A program made the translations under genes and the position numbers. A stretch of 64,000 nt of DNA from assembly GCA_963777285.1 (NCBI GenBank), contig CAVZPR010000001.1, positions 1,358,615 through 1,422,614 of the forward strand, given 5' to 3'. The notes beneath the pieces were generated by a model. It ran no database searches. It was not told the DNA's origin and saw only the letters and a program-made list of their open reading frames with translations. Each line of letters starts with the position of its first letter. The first letter of the stretch is position 1. Source of the stretch: JAFARE01 sp963777285. Lineage in GTDB: Bacteria; Chloroflexota; Dormibacteria; Aeolococcales; Aeolococcaceae. Shown here one piece after another: positions 34,764 to 43,268 of the stretch.

Positions 34764-35514
34764 GCGCGTGCGCGGCCTCCTGGTCGAGCCCCACAACGAA
34801 GACGTGCCCGTGACTGTCGCGCAGCACCTCGACCTGCCCGCCGTAGATGGCCGACAGCCGCTCCGTGGTGACGACGTCTCGCGGCGCGCCTGCGATGACG
34901 CGATGCTGCGCCACGTACACCACCTGGTCGATCACGCCGAGGATGGGGTTGATGTCATGCGTGACCATGAGTGCGGCGATGCCCGAGTTGCGGACGATAC
35001 TGTCGACAAGTTGGGCGATCGCAACCTGGTTGCGCACGTCGAGGCTCGCGAGCGGCTCATCCAGCAGCAGCAGCCGGGGATCACCGGCGAGCGCCTGGGC
35101 GAGCAGGAGCCGCTGCTGTTCGCCGCCGGACAGACGCCCCACCGCGCGAGCCGCGAACCCCTCTGCCCCCACCTCGCCGAGGACGCGTGCGACCGTGTGC
35201 GCCCCGGCCTCGCGCCCGCCCAGCCGCACGCCCCAGCGATGGCCGTCCACGCCCAGCGCCACCAGATCGGTGCCGCGCACCCGCAGCCCGGCATCCAGAG
35301 CACGCCGCTGCGGCACGTAACCGATGTCGGGGTGGCCCCGGCGCGGTGGCGATCCCAGGACGTGGACGGTCCCGGCCGAGGGCGCCAAGAGTCCCAGCAG
35401 CAGCTTGAGCAGCGTCGTCTTGCCCGCGCCGTTGGGACCGACCACCGCGGTGAAGGTGCCCGGGGAGACCCGGAACGTCGCCTCCCGCCACACGGTCCTC
35501 CCCTGGAGGCGCAC
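34753..35514 (-). CDS. znuC: Zinc/manganese ABC transporter ATPase
   Basis: A 253-aa ABC ATPase. Walker A GPNGAGKTT, signature LSGGEQQRLLLAQAL, Walker B LLLLDEPLASLD, switch His in MVTHD. The GTG start has GGAGGGGG about 5 nt upstream, overlapping codons for VELEGVA that belong to the family's usual N-terminus; a slightly earlier non-standard start cannot be excluded. It energises uptake through ZnuB. Confidence 0.9.
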   Translation of the reverse strand: MRLQGRTVWREATFRVSPGTFTAVVGPNGAGKTTLLKLLLGLLAPSAGTVHVLGSPPRRGHPDIGYVPQRRALDAGLRVRGTDLVALGVDGHRWGVRLGGREAGAHTVARVLGEVGAEGFAARAVGRLSGGEQQRLLLAQALAGDPRLLLLDEPLASLDVRNQVAIAQLVDSIVRNSGIAALMVTHDINPILGVIDQVVYVAQHRVIAGAPRDVVTTERLSAIYGGQVEVLRDSHGHVFVVGLDQEAAHAHEH

Positions 35515-35549
35515 CGCGACCCCCTCCAGCTCGACGGCGGCGGCAGGGG

Positions 35550-36473
35550 TTATGTCGAGCTCCCGGCCAGCGCGGAGTCGAGCGCGCGGAGCTCGGCCAG
35601 CTGCCAGTCCTGAAAGCGCGCTCCAGGCGGCTGCACCGTCTCAGAGATGCCGACGACACGCACGCCGGATCGGCGCGCCAGGTCCTCGATGCCGGTGGTC
35701 ACCGCCGTGACCGTCTGCACGTTGAACACCAGCACGGTCGCCTGCCGCGTGGTGATCTGCTGCTGGAACGCGGCCACGGCGGACGCGGGCGGCTCGTTGC
35801 CCTCGGCCACCGCCTCCATGAAGTCAGGCGGCGAGATGAGGTCGAGCCGCAGCGCCTGGGCCAGGTACACGAAGATGCTCTCCGTCGCGGCCACCGGGTG
35901 GCCGTGGAAGCGCTCCGCGATCGCCTGCAGCTCGGCGCGGTACGGACCCAGCGACGCCAGCAGCTGCGTGTGCAGCGACTCGAACGCCGCGCGGTCACCG
36001 GGATCGATGCGTTCGTAGTCGGCCGTGATGCGGTCGACGACGCGCATCACGTAGTCGGGGCTGTACCAGAAGTGCGGATTGTCGCCGGGGTGCTTCCCCA
36101 GCATTCCCGCCACGGTGAGCGTGGTGCGCGATGTCGACGGGTTGGCGTCGAGCAGCTTCTGCGCCCAGTCGTCGTAGCCGGCGCCGTTGAGGATGACGTA
36201 GTCGGCGTTGGCGAAGGCGCGCGCGTCGTTGGTGTTGCTCTCGTACTCGTGCGGGTCGGCGTTGGGGTCGGTGACGATGCTCACCACCGAGGCGTGGGCG
36301 CCGCCCAGCTGCGCGGCGATGCTGCCCCAGAAGTTCTCCGCGGCCACGACCTCGATGGGACGCCCGCTCACGGAACCGCCCGCCGTGCCGCCCGCGGCGC
36401 CACAGGCGCAGCCGGCCAAGACCGTGAGCAGCATCGCCATGCGGCAAAGGTTCGCGCGAGACATCGTGTGCAT
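35550..36473 (-). CDS. znuA: Zinc/manganese-binding lipoprotein, cluster A-I
   Basis: A 307-aa solute-binding protein with a lipoprotein signal (MLLTVLAGC, Cys as lipid site). Metal ligands expected for the family are visible: His in DPHEYE, His in DNPHFWYSPD, His in FHGHPVAATES and the final acid in ISETVQPPG. It lacks the His-rich loop of many ZnuA proteins, so manganese is possible, but the operon includes zur. MHTMSRANL offers two starts, 36473 and 36464. It is the first gene of the znuA-znuC-znuB-zur-cyclase operon. Confidence 0.9.
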   Translation of the reverse strand: MHTMSRANLCRMAMLLTVLAGCACGAAGGTAGGSVSGRPIEVVAAENFWGSIAAQLGGAHASVVSIVTDPNADPHEYESNTNDARAFANADYVILNGAGYDDWAQKLLDANPSTSRTTLTVAGMLGKHPGDNPHFWYSPDYVMRVVDRITADYERIDPGDRAAFESLHTQLLASLGPYRAELQAIAERFHGHPVAATESIFVYLAQALRLDLISPPDFMEAVAEGNEPPASAVAAFQQQITTRQATVLVFNVQTVTAVTTGIEDLARRSGVRVVGISETVQPPGARFQDWQLAELRALDSALAGSST

Positions 36474-36482
36474 TCTGAGCCT

Positions 36483-36516
36483 AGATCTCAGTTATATGCA
36501 AGTCTCAATAGACGGG
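36483..36516 (-). promoter_or_regulatory. AT-rich promoter / possible Zur operator of the znu operon
   Basis: An AT-rich island upstream of znuA containing TTGCATATAAC, with TATAAC as a -10 candidate, and TCTCA repeated 17 nt apart. It is the only AT-rich stretch between the operon and the divergent gene, so a zinc-responsive operator is expected here, but no clean palindrome is seen. Confidence 0.4.
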
Positions 36517-36559
36517 GCCGGTGCATACGGGGTCATGCGATGCTGCCCCCCGAACCGAG

Positions 36560-37006
36560 ATGACGATGCCCGCGTTCGCCCCGATCCTGGCCCACGCGTT
36601 CGGCAAGCGGTACGACCTGCCGGTGCCGCTGTGGCTCTTTGTGTTCGGCGGCGCTGCCGTGGTCTTCGCCTCGTTCTTGGTGGTGTGGCCCACGGCCGTC
36701 CAGCCGGTGGCGGCCGGCGGCCCGCAGCTGCGCGACCGGATGCCCATCCGCCCCGCCGCGCCGCTGCGCATGGGCGTCGCCTGGCTGCTCTTCCTGGCGC
36801 TTGCCGTGGTCGGCTGGATCGGGTCGCAGGAGGTGGCCGAGAACATTCTCCCTACCGCCAGCCTGTGGCTGCTGGCGCAGCCGGTGGTGGAAGAGGCGGC
36901 GCCGAGCGGCTCACCGTCCAAGGCGGCTGCGGCGCACGCACCGCACGCATCGACGGAGCTCATCAGCGCGACGGAACGCGGGGGCGACGCGTCAGGCGCG
37001 CCGTGA
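36560..37006 (+). CDS. Small two- or three-helix membrane protein
   Basis: A 148-aa protein starting MTMPAFAPILAHAFGKRYDL. The segment PVPLWLFVFGGAAVVFASF and the later VAWLLFLALAVVGWIGSQEV recall the N-terminal membrane region of larger actinobacterial membrane proteins annotated as fenitrothion hydrolase. Here the sequence ends in an Ala/Ser-rich tail after about 110 residues, so it may be a shortened relative. The stop overlaps the next start (GTGA). Confidence 0.6.
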   Translation: MTMPAFAPILAHAFGKRYDLPVPLWLFVFGGAAVVFASFLVVWPTAVQPVAAGGPQLRDRMPIRPAAPLRMGVAWLLFLALAVVGWIGSQEVAENILPTASLWLLAQPVVEEAAPSGSPSKAAAAHAPHASTELISATERGGDASGAP

Positions 37007-37524
37007 TCGCCCACGTCCTCACGGGCAGCCCGGTGCCGCTGGCGCTGCAGTGGCTGGCCGCGGGGTTGCTCTTCGGCGGGGCGCTGGGGGCGGTGGCGCT
37101 GCACAGCCGCCGCCGGCGCGCCGTCGCGCTGGCGCTGGGCTGTGCCGGGCTGGGCGGAACGGTGGCGTCGCTGGTGCTGGCGGCGGTGCAGCCAGGCCCG
37201 GCGCCCTACGCGATCCGCATCGCCGCGCCGCTGAGCGGGTCGACGGTGTCGTCGCCTGTGGTGCTGACGGTCTGCGGCGTGCTCCCTGACGGCAGCAGCG
37301 TCGACGCGACCGACTCGCAGCACTACCTCGTGGTCTTCGTCGACGGGCACGAGGTGCCCACGGTCGACGTCTGGCGCTTCGCCGAGCGCCTCACACCCGG
37401 CGAGCACGCGCTGCGCGTCGAGCTGGTGACCCCGCAGCACCACGCGTTCAACCCGCCGGCGACGGCGTCCGCGACGGTGACCGTCGCCGCCGGCGCGCCG
37501 GGCACGCCCACACCCTCCTGCTGA
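37003..37524 (+). CDS. Membrane-anchored extracellular Ig-like protein
   Basis: A 173-aa protein from GTG 37003, coupled by a 4-nt overlap to the upstream gene. Two hydrophobic helices (about residues 8-28 and 36-58) are followed by one beta-sandwich-like domain: IAAPLSGSTVSSPVVLTVCG, HYLVVFVDGHEVP and LTPGEHALRVELVTPQHHAF. The pattern resembles DUF4399-type domains. The tail is Thr/Pro-rich and ends in Cys. Role unknown; the two genes likely form one membrane complex. Confidence 0.65.
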   Translation: MIAHVLTGSPVPLALQWLAAGLLFGGALGAVALHSRRRRAVALALGCAGLGGTVASLVLAAVQPGPAPYAIRIAAPLSGSTVSSPVVLTVCGVLPDGSSVDATDSQHYLVVFVDGHEVPTVDVWRFAERLTPGEHALRVELVTPQHHAFNPPATASATVTVAAGAPGTPTPSC

Positions 37525-37530
37525 GCCGGT

Positions 37531-38472
37531 TCAGCCGGCGAAGCTGTGCGCCGCCCAGGCCGCCGCCCCGACGATGCCGGCGTCGGTGCCCAGGGCGGCG
37601 GGGACGATGCGGCAGCGCGACGCCGGGTACTCGAACGCGATCTCCGGGACCGCACGGCGCATGGGCACGAAGAGCAGATCCCCGGCGTTGATCAAGCCGC
37701 CCCCGATCGCTACTGCCTCGGGGGCGAGGAGGTTGATCAGGCCGCCGACGGCCCGTCCCAGCGCCCGTGCGGCGTCGTTGAAGAGACGCATCGCCAGGGG
37801 GTCGCCGCGCTGCGCCGCCTCCTCCACCGCGCGCGCGTCGAGCGCCTGCCTCTCGATGCCGGACAGCGACGACCGCTCACCCGCCGCCAGCGCCTGCCGC
37901 GCCGCAGCCGCGATCGCCGTCCCCGACGCCATGCCCTCGAGGCAGCCGGTGTGGCCCTGGCCGCAGGGCGGTCCGTCCATGGACGCCGGTGCGTGTCCCA
38001 CCTCGCCCGCCGAGCCGGTCGACCCCTCGTAGAGGCGGCCGCCCGCGATCACCGCGCCGCCGACACCGGTGCTCGCGGTGATGAAGATGAAGTAGTCGGT
38101 GCCCTTGCCGGCGCCGGCCTTCCACTCGGCGAATCCGGCAAGCGTGGCGTCGTTGCGCACCGCCACCGGGCATCCGAGCCGCGCGGAGAGCATGTCGCCG
38201 GCGGGCACCTCGCGCCACCCGGCCAGGTGAGGGGCGGCGTGCACCACACCGAGCCTGGGGTCGAGCGGGCCGGGGATGCCGATGGCGACGCCGCCGAGCG
38301 TCTCGCCCGACGCCGCCTCGCGGACGCACTCGGCGACGGCGTCGAGCACCGCCTCCGGCCCTCCCGACGCCGGCGTTTCGCGGCGCACCACCTCTCCGTG
38401 CGTCGCCTCACCGGTGGCCACCGCGGCGCGCACGTTGGTGCCGCCCAGGTCGACCCCCACGATCGCGCTCAC
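37531..38472 (-). CDS. glk: ROK-family glucokinase
   Basis: A 313-aa sugar kinase. The N-terminal phosphate loop is IVGVDLGGTNVRAAV, the catalytic region is VAVRNDATLAGFAEW with Asp as base, and EVGHAPASMDGPPCGQGHTGCLE contains the ROK zinc site (His and Cys residues) split over two motifs. GTG 38472 overlaps the zwf stop by 4 nt. With zwf it directs glucose into the oxidative pentose phosphate pathway. The sugar specificity is inferred from this pairing. Confidence 0.88.
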   Translation of the reverse strand: MSAIVGVDLGGTNVRAAVATGEATHGEVVRRETPASGGPEAVLDAVAECVREAASGETLGGVAIGIPGPLDPRLGVVHAAPHLAGWREVPAGDMLSARLGCPVAVRNDATLAGFAEWKAGAGKGTDYFIFITASTGVGGAVIAGGRLYEGSTGSAGEVGHAPASMDGPPCGQGHTGCLEGMASGTAIAAAARQALAAGERSSLSGIERQALDARAVEEAAQRGDPLAMRLFNDAARALGRAVGGLINLLAPEAVAIGGGLINAGDLLFVPMRRAVPEIAFEYPASRCRIVPAALGTDAGIVGAAAWAAHSFAG

Positions 38473-39899
38473 ACCTCCGCCTCGACGCCGTGCCAGTGAT
38501 ACGGCGCGGCGATCCGCTCCGCTTCCGGCGGCCCCCAGCTGCCGGCGGCGTAGAAGTTGATCGGCGGCGGGTCTTCGAGCAGCGGCTGCACCGCCGCCCA
38601 TCCGTGTTCGACCTCGTCCTCGCGGATGAACAGCGTGTGGTCGCCGTCGAGCGCGTCGTGCAGCAGCCGCTCGTACGCCTCCGGCGGCGACATGCGAAAC
38701 GCGCGGTCGTAGCTGAAGTTCATGTCAACCTGCTGCGCGGTGAGGTCGGGCCCCGGCTGCTTCGCCGAGAAGCTGAGCGCGATGCCCTCATCCGGCTGGA
38801 TGCGCACCACGAGACGGTTGCTGTCCATCTCGTGCACGCCCACCTCGCGGAACAGGTGCAGCGGCACGTCGTGGAAGACGATGACGACGCGCGTGTCGCG
38901 CAGCGCGAGTCGCTTGCCGGTGCGCAGCAGGAAGGGCACGCCGGACCAGCGCCACGAGTCGAGGTGCAGCCGCATGGCCGCGAACGTCTCGGTCGTGGAG
39001 TCGGGCGACACGCCGGGTTCGGAGCGATACGCCTCCGCGTGCTCACCGTCGACGATGCCCGCCGTGTATTGCGCGCGCACGGCCTCGCGCGTCTGGATGG
39101 GATGGATGGAGCGGAGCACCTTCACCTTCTCGTTGCGAATCGCCTCGGCCTCGAAGGAGATGGGAGGCTCCATCGCCACCAGCGACAGCACCTGGAACAT
39201 GTGGTTCTGCACGATGTCGCGGATGGCGCCGATCTCCTCGTACAGCTTGCCGCGCTGCTCCACGCCGATCTCCTCGGCGACGGTGATCTCGATCCGCGCG
39301 ATGGCGTCGCGATTCCACACGCGCTCGAAGATGGAGTTGCCGAACCGAAACACGAGGAGGTTTTGCACCGTCTCCTTACCCAGGTAGTGGTCGATGCGGA
39401 AGACCTGGGGCTCGGGGATCACCGCGTGCAGCGCGCGGTTGAGTTCTACCGCCGAGCGGAGGTCGTGGCCGAACGGCTTCTCGATGACGATCGACGTGCC
39501 GTCGGCGAGCCCGCAGGATCCGATGTGCTCGATGAGCGTGCCGAAGGCCGATGGCGGCACAGCGAGGTACACGATGCGCCGGGGCCGCTGCAGCGCAGCG
39601 CGCACGGCCGTGAGGTCGCCGCCGTCTCCCAGCGGCACGAAGCGCAGCCGCGAGGCGAAGCCGGCGAAGGCGGCGTCGTCGATGCCGGTGCGCGAGAAGC
39701 TCCGCACCGCGTCGCGCGCATGGTCGCGAAACCGTTGGTCGTTCCAGTCGAGCGGCGCCGTGCCGATGATGTCGCACTCGCGCGGGAGCAGCTGATTGCG
39801 CGACAGGTTGTACAGCGCGGGCAGGAGCTTGCGCTGGGCCAGGTCGCCGGTGGCGCCGACGACGACGATGTCCTGGTCAGGCGGCGGCGACAGCGGCAT
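38469..39899 (-). CDS. zwf: Glucose-6-phosphate 1-dehydrogenase
   Basis: A 476-aa enzyme. NADP-binding GATGDLAQRKLLPALY at residues 15-30, and the active-site signature RIDHYLGKETVQNLL with catalytic His. IEKPFGHDL and VQNHMFQVLSLVAMEPP are also conserved. It oxidises glucose 6-phosphate to 6-phosphogluconolactone and supplies NADPH. First gene of a two-gene operon with glk. Confidence 0.95.
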   Translation of the reverse strand: MPLSPPPDQDIVVVGATGDLAQRKLLPALYNLSRNQLLPRECDIIGTAPLDWNDQRFRDHARDAVRSFSRTGIDDAAFAGFASRLRFVPLGDGGDLTAVRAALQRPRRIVYLAVPPSAFGTLIEHIGSCGLADGTSIVIEKPFGHDLRSAVELNRALHAVIPEPQVFRIDHYLGKETVQNLLVFRFGNSIFERVWNRDAIARIEITVAEEIGVEQRGKLYEEIGAIRDIVQNHMFQVLSLVAMEPPISFEAEAIRNEKVKVLRSIHPIQTREAVRAQYTAGIVDGEHAEAYRSEPGVSPDSTTETFAAMRLHLDSWRWSGVPFLLRTGKRLALRDTRVVIVFHDVPLHLFREVGVHEMDSNRLVVRIQPDEGIALSFSAKQPGPDLTAQQVDMNFSYDRAFRMSPPEAYERLLHDALDGDHTLFIREDEVEHGWAAVQPLLEDPPPINFYAAGSWGPPEAERIAAPYHWHGVEAEV

Positions 39900-39917
39900 C
39901 GCGGGCGCGGGCGACCG

Positions 39918-40730
39918 TCAGCGTCGCGTCAGGTGACGCCACGCGGCGGACGCGATCTGCACCACCAGCGCGGTGATGGCAAATGCAATGCTCATCAGGA
40001 TCACTGGCCATTCCGCGCCCGGGGTCGCATACGTGTACACCGCGAGGATCGCGGCGGCGAAGAACCCGATGACCGCCAGTGTCAGGAACGTCACCACGGC
40101 GCGCGCCGCGCCGTCGAGCGCCGGGCGCTCCCGCAGTCGCACGGCCGGGCTCTCGGTCAAGGGCTGCGCCGGGAAGAAGTGGCGCACCCCCGCGATGCCG
40201 AAGCGGAACAGCAGCAGCCCCGCGAAGGTCAGCGCGACGATCACCGCCAGCGGCGTTTCCACTCCGGGAGTCGAGTAGCCGTACACCGCGAGCACGCCCA
40301 TCGCCAGCAGCGTGCAAGCGATCGCGCTGAGCCCGAGCACCATGAGCCAGGTCACCGCGTCCCACGCGGGCAGCTGGATCTGTGGCAGGCGGAATGCCGG
40401 CGCCGCGGCCGCGGCGATTCCGCTCTGCACCGTCAGCCGCTCGAAGTACGCCGGCTGCGCGCTGAGTCCGGACACGCGCGCCTGCAGCCCGTACAGCAGC
40501 TGCTCCGGTGCCACCGCCGACGGCACCGCCAGCAGCCCCGGCTGCGGGCCCGGGAAGAGGCGTCGCTCCTCCTTTCGCCCGTCGGGGAAGGTGAGCCGGA
40601 GCAGGCCGCAGACCTCGCAGTGCCACGCCTGGATGGGCAGGCCGCCGATCACCGGTCCGTAGTAGGTGACGGTGCGACGCTTGCCCTCTGGACCGATGGC
40701 CCCGTCGTAGTGGGCGAACTCGTGGGCCAT
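39918..40730 (-). CDS. Zinc-ribbon-like and membrane protein of unknown function
   Basis: A 270-aa protein starting MAHEFAHYDGAIGPEGKRRT. A short N-terminal region with HCEVCGLLRL may bind a metal. The C-terminal half has four helices in which the phrase AVYGYSTPGVE recurs as AVYTYATPGAE, evidence of an internal duplication. The start at 40730 has AAGG 5 nt upstream. A frame extended to 40808 would translate a PEPVEG-type repeat, so the shorter start is preferred. No family recognised. Confidence 0.65.
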   Translation of the reverse strand: MAHEFAHYDGAIGPEGKRRTVTYYGPVIGGLPIQAWHCEVCGLLRLTFPDGRKEERRLFPGPQPGLLAVPSAVAPEQLLYGLQARVSGLSAQPAYFERLTVQSGIAAAAAPAFRLPQIQLPAWDAVTWLMVLGLSAIACTLLAMGVLAVYGYSTPGVETPLAVIVALTFAGLLLFRFGIAGVRHFFPAQPLTESPAVRLRERPALDGAARAVVTFLTLAVIGFFAAAILAVYTYATPGAEWPVILMSIAFAITALVVQIASAAWRHLTRR

Positions 40731-40734
40731 CACA

Positions 40735-40757
40735 CCTTCGACGGGTTCGGGGTGGGC
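40735..40757. repeat. PEPVEG-type dispersed repeat
   Basis: The sequence CCTTCGACGGGTTCGGGGTG and its next three bases read His-Pro-Glu-Pro-Val-Glu-Gly on the minus strand. Near-identical elements (CCTTCGAC..G..TCGG) are scattered through many bacterial genomes as short dispersed repeats. This copy sits just upstream of the 39918-40730 gene. Confidence 0.5.
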
Positions 40758-40837
40758 GCACTCCTCGGGCGCCGGCGGGCGGGCGGAGGGGGCGTCAGCC
40801 ACGGCCACGAGCCGGGATTGTAGGCGGGGCGTATTCG

Positions 40838-41707
40838 CTAGGCGGTGCAGAGGGTGCGGCAGGCACGGGCGGCGAAGCCCACCGCCTCCATGCGCGCCGC
40901 CAGCGCGGTGGCACCCGCCGGCGAGGCGGTGACGGCGAAGAGCGCGCCGCCGCTACCGGTCAGGTGCCAGCGAATCTCGGGCGTGGCCGCGCGAACCCTG
41001 GCAATCGATTGGCCGAGGTGCGCCGACGCGGCCGTCGCCGCGGCTTCCAGCCCGCTGCCCATGAGGTCGTCCGGGGGCGGGGTGGCCGCCGCCGCCGCGA
41101 TCAGCCTTTCCACACGGCCCGTGTCAGGTGCGAGGTCGGCGGCCTGGAGCGAGCCGAATGCCGCGGCGGTGGACCCGGCTCCCGCAATGACCACCGTTGC
41201 GTAGAGCTCGGCCACGCGCGCCGGCGTGAGTCGATCGCCCGCGCCGCGCACGCGCTGCGCGCCCCCGGCCAGCAGTGCGGGGACGTCGCTGCCGACGCTC
41301 GAAGCAATCGTGAAGAGCACGTCGCGAGGCAGCGCCACACCAGCACGCGACAGCAACCTGGCCGCGGCTCGCAGCGTGGCAGCGGCGTCGGCGCTCCCGC
41401 CACCGAGCCCGGCCGCGGCGGGTACTCGCTTGTGCACCCACAACGTCATGCCCCAACCGCGGGCGTTTTCCAGGATCGCGTGCGCCGCACGCGCCGCCAG
41501 ATTGTCCTCGCCGCGCGGCACGCCGTCCGTGTCGCCACTGAGGTGCAGTCGCACCGACAGCGCACCAGCGCGCTCCAGGGCGACGCCGACGAGGTCGTGC
41601 CAGTCGATCGGCACGAGCAGGCTGTCGATGTCGTGCAGCCCATCGTCGCGGCGCGCGACGACGTCGAGGGCGAGGTTGAGCTTCGCGTATGCGGGCAGGA
41701 TCAGCAT
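40838..41707 (-). CDS. ispE: 4-diphosphocytidyl-2-C-methyl-D-erythritol kinase
   Basis: A 289-aa GHMP kinase of the non-mevalonate isoprenoid pathway. N-terminal AYAKLNLALDVVARRDDGLH carries the catalytic Lys. The ATP loop is VPAAAGLGGGSADAAATL. LTGSGGALFAV near the C-terminus is GHMP motif 3. Start MLILPAYAKLN at 41707. It phosphorylates CDP-methylerythritol. Divergent from rpsT, with overlapping -10 boxes. Confidence 0.93.
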   Translation of the reverse strand: MLILPAYAKLNLALDVVARRDDGLHDIDSLLVPIDWHDLVGVALERAGALSVRLHLSGDTDGVPRGEDNLAARAAHAILENARGWGMTLWVHKRVPAAAGLGGGSADAAATLRAAARLLSRAGVALPRDVLFTIASSVGSDVPALLAGGAQRVRGAGDRLTPARVAELYATVVIAGAGSTAAAFGSLQAADLAPDTGRVERLIAAAAATPPPDDLMGSGLEAAATAASAHLGQSIARVRAATPEIRWHLTGSGGALFAVTASPAGATALAARMEAVGFAARACRTLCTA

Positions 41708-41716
41708 GCAGGCGCT

Positions 41717-41724
41717 GATATACT
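41717..41724. promoter_or_regulatory. Overlapping -10 boxes of rpsT and ispE
   Basis: TATACT (41719-41724, plus) is a strong -10 for rpsT. TATATC (41722-41717, minus) lies 9 nt before the ispE ATG. Both use the same TATA core. Confidence 0.55.
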
Positions 41725-41797
41725 GCCCATTCCCGGTGGCGGCAGCGGCGCAGTGGGCGCCGCGCGGCGCCCGCCGATTCATTCACAAGGGACACTC

Positions 41798-42253
41798 GTG
41801 GCCAACACTCGCTCCGCACGCAAGCGCATCCGCTCCAGCGAGCGCAAGCACCTGCGCAATCGCGCCGTGAAGTCGTCGGTGCGCACCAAGGTGGCCAAAG
41901 CGCGGCGCACGCTGCTCGTCGCCGCCGAGGCGCAGGACGCGGTGCTCGACGTGCGCGAAGCCGTGCGCGCGCTCGACCGCGCCGCCGAGAAGGGCATCCT
42001 CCATCAGAACAACGCGCGGCGCCGCAAGTCGCGCCTCACCGCGATGGCCGCGCGCCTGGCGCAGGCAGCCCAGGGCGCCGAGGGCGACCAGGCCGCAGCG
42101 CGATCGGCGGCCGCCGGCGGGGTCAAGGGGCGCAGCGCCAAGGGCGCGGCGCGCAAGCCCGCGGCGAAGACAGCGCCCAAGGCGCCGGCAAAGCAGGCGT
42201 CGCGCTCGGCGGCGAAGACCGCCGCGAAGTCGCCGCGGCGCCCTAGCGCCTGA
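41798..42253 (+). CDS. rpsT: 30S ribosomal protein bS20 with basic C-terminal extension
   Basis: A 151-aa protein from GTG 41798, with AAGGGA 5 nt upstream. Residues 1-91 are a normal bS20: ANTRSARKRIRSSERKHLRN, RAVKSSVRTKVAKAR and the conserved HQNNARRRKSRLTAMA. A typical bS20 ends there. The remaining 60 residues are an Ala/Lys/Pro/Ser-rich histone-H1-like tail (for example AKTAPKAPAKQASRSAAKTA). bS20 binds 16S rRNA in the small subunit. The 3' end overlaps holA by 11 nt. Confidence 0.93.
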   Translation: MANTRSARKRIRSSERKHLRNRAVKSSVRTKVAKARRTLLVAAEAQDAVLDVREAVRALDRAAEKGILHQNNARRRKSRLTAMAARLAQAAQGAEGDQAAARSAAAGGVKGRSAKGAARKPAAKTAPKAPAKQASRSAAKTAAKSPRRPSA

Positions 42254-43268
42254 CCCGGGAGCGGCTCACCGTCTCGGCGGCACCCAGGGCCACGATGCGC
42301 AGGGCGTCCACGTCGCCGATCTCCCCGGCCTTGACGCGGCGGTCCGCGTCATGCAGCTGCTGCAGCCAGGCGGCGACCACGGCCGGGGCGACCACCCGGG
42401 CCTGACGAGCCAGCCGCTCGGCCCGCCACTCGGGCGCGTGCAGCTCCGCCGCCAACCCGGCTGCACTGCCGCGAAGGCGGAGGTGGGCCTGGGCGAGCAT
42501 CAGGTCGCGCACCTGCCCGGCGAGGATGGACAGCAGGTGCTGGCTGGACCGTCCCTCGGCGAGCAGCCGGTCGAGGGTGGCTGCGCCCCGGGCGGGCGTG
42601 GGGCCAAGCAGCTGCTCCAGCACCCCCCACACCTCCAGTGGCTCGTCACCCGCGACCGCGCGGCGGACGTCCGCCAGCTGGAGAGGCCCGCCCTGGGCCA
42701 GCGCCCCGAGCTTGTCCAGCTCGCTGCTGAGGGCTCCGAGATCGCCGCCCACGACCTGCTGCAGTAGCTCGACCGAGCCGGTCCCCAAGCGCAACCCGCG
42801 CGTCCTCAACTCGGTCTCGATCCACGTCCGCAGCTCCCGGCCGCGCGGCGCGGGGCAGTACACGATCGCGCCACGGAGCTCGCGCAGCGCCGCCAGGACG
42901 GGGTTGGTGGCGGCCACCCGGACGTGGGCCACGAGACAGATCGCGGTGCTCGGTGGCCGCTCTCGGAGGATCGACGCCAGCGCCTCGGGCGGGTCGGCGC
43001 CGCGGCGCGCGGTTGTGGTCAGCTGCGGCGGGTCGCGCACCAGGATGGCTCGTTCCGGGTCGAGCAGCGGCACCTCGCTGGCGCTGCGACGGAGCTCGAG
43101 CAGGCGCTGCGGGGCGTCGAACACCTCCACGTCCAGCTCACGCGCGCCCACGCCGCGGCGCCACGCCGACGCTGCGCGGTCGACCAGGAAGCGCTCGTCA
43201 CCATGGATCAACTGCAGCGGGGCGCGCGGCGCATCAGGCACGCGGCGGATTATCCGCCGCGCCTTCAC
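42243..43268 (-). CDS. holA: DNA polymerase III subunit delta
   Basis: A 341-aa clamp-loader subunit. N-terminal PLQLIHGDERFLVDRAASAW is the HolA nucleotide-fold start without a functional P-loop. LGTGSVELLQQVVGGDLGAL and the following ELDKL are the hallmark of the middle domain, and LLSILAGQVRDLMLAQ that of the collar domain. It opens the sliding clamp for loading. GTG 43268 overlaps the comEC stop by 4 nt, the familiar comEA-comEC-holA order. Confidence 0.92.
   Translation of the reverse strand: MKARRIIRRVPDAPRAPLQLIHGDERFLVDRAASAWRRGVGARELDVEVFDAPQRLLELRRSASEVPLLDPERAILVRDPPQLTTTARRGADPPEALASILRERPPSTAICLVAHVRVAATNPVLAALRELRGAIVYCPAPRGRELRTWIETELRTRGLRLGTGSVELLQQVVGGDLGALSSELDKLGALAQGGPLQLADVRRAVAGDEPLEVWGVLEQLLGPTPARGAATLDRLLAEGRSSQHLLSILAGQVRDLMLAQAHLRLRGSAAGLAAELHAPEWRAERLARQARVVAPAVVAAWLQQLHDADRRVKAGEIGDVDALRIVALGAAETVSRSRVRR

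Noticed and set aside
36483..36516. A clean Zur palindrome upstream of znuA
   Set aside because: Only an AT-rich stretch with a direct repeat is visible; no convincing dyad, so it is listed only as a weak candidate.
40964..42253. A 429-codon plus-strand frame ending in bS20
   Set aside because: Everything before GTG 41798 is antisense to ispE; the ribosome binding site and homology fix the start at 41798.
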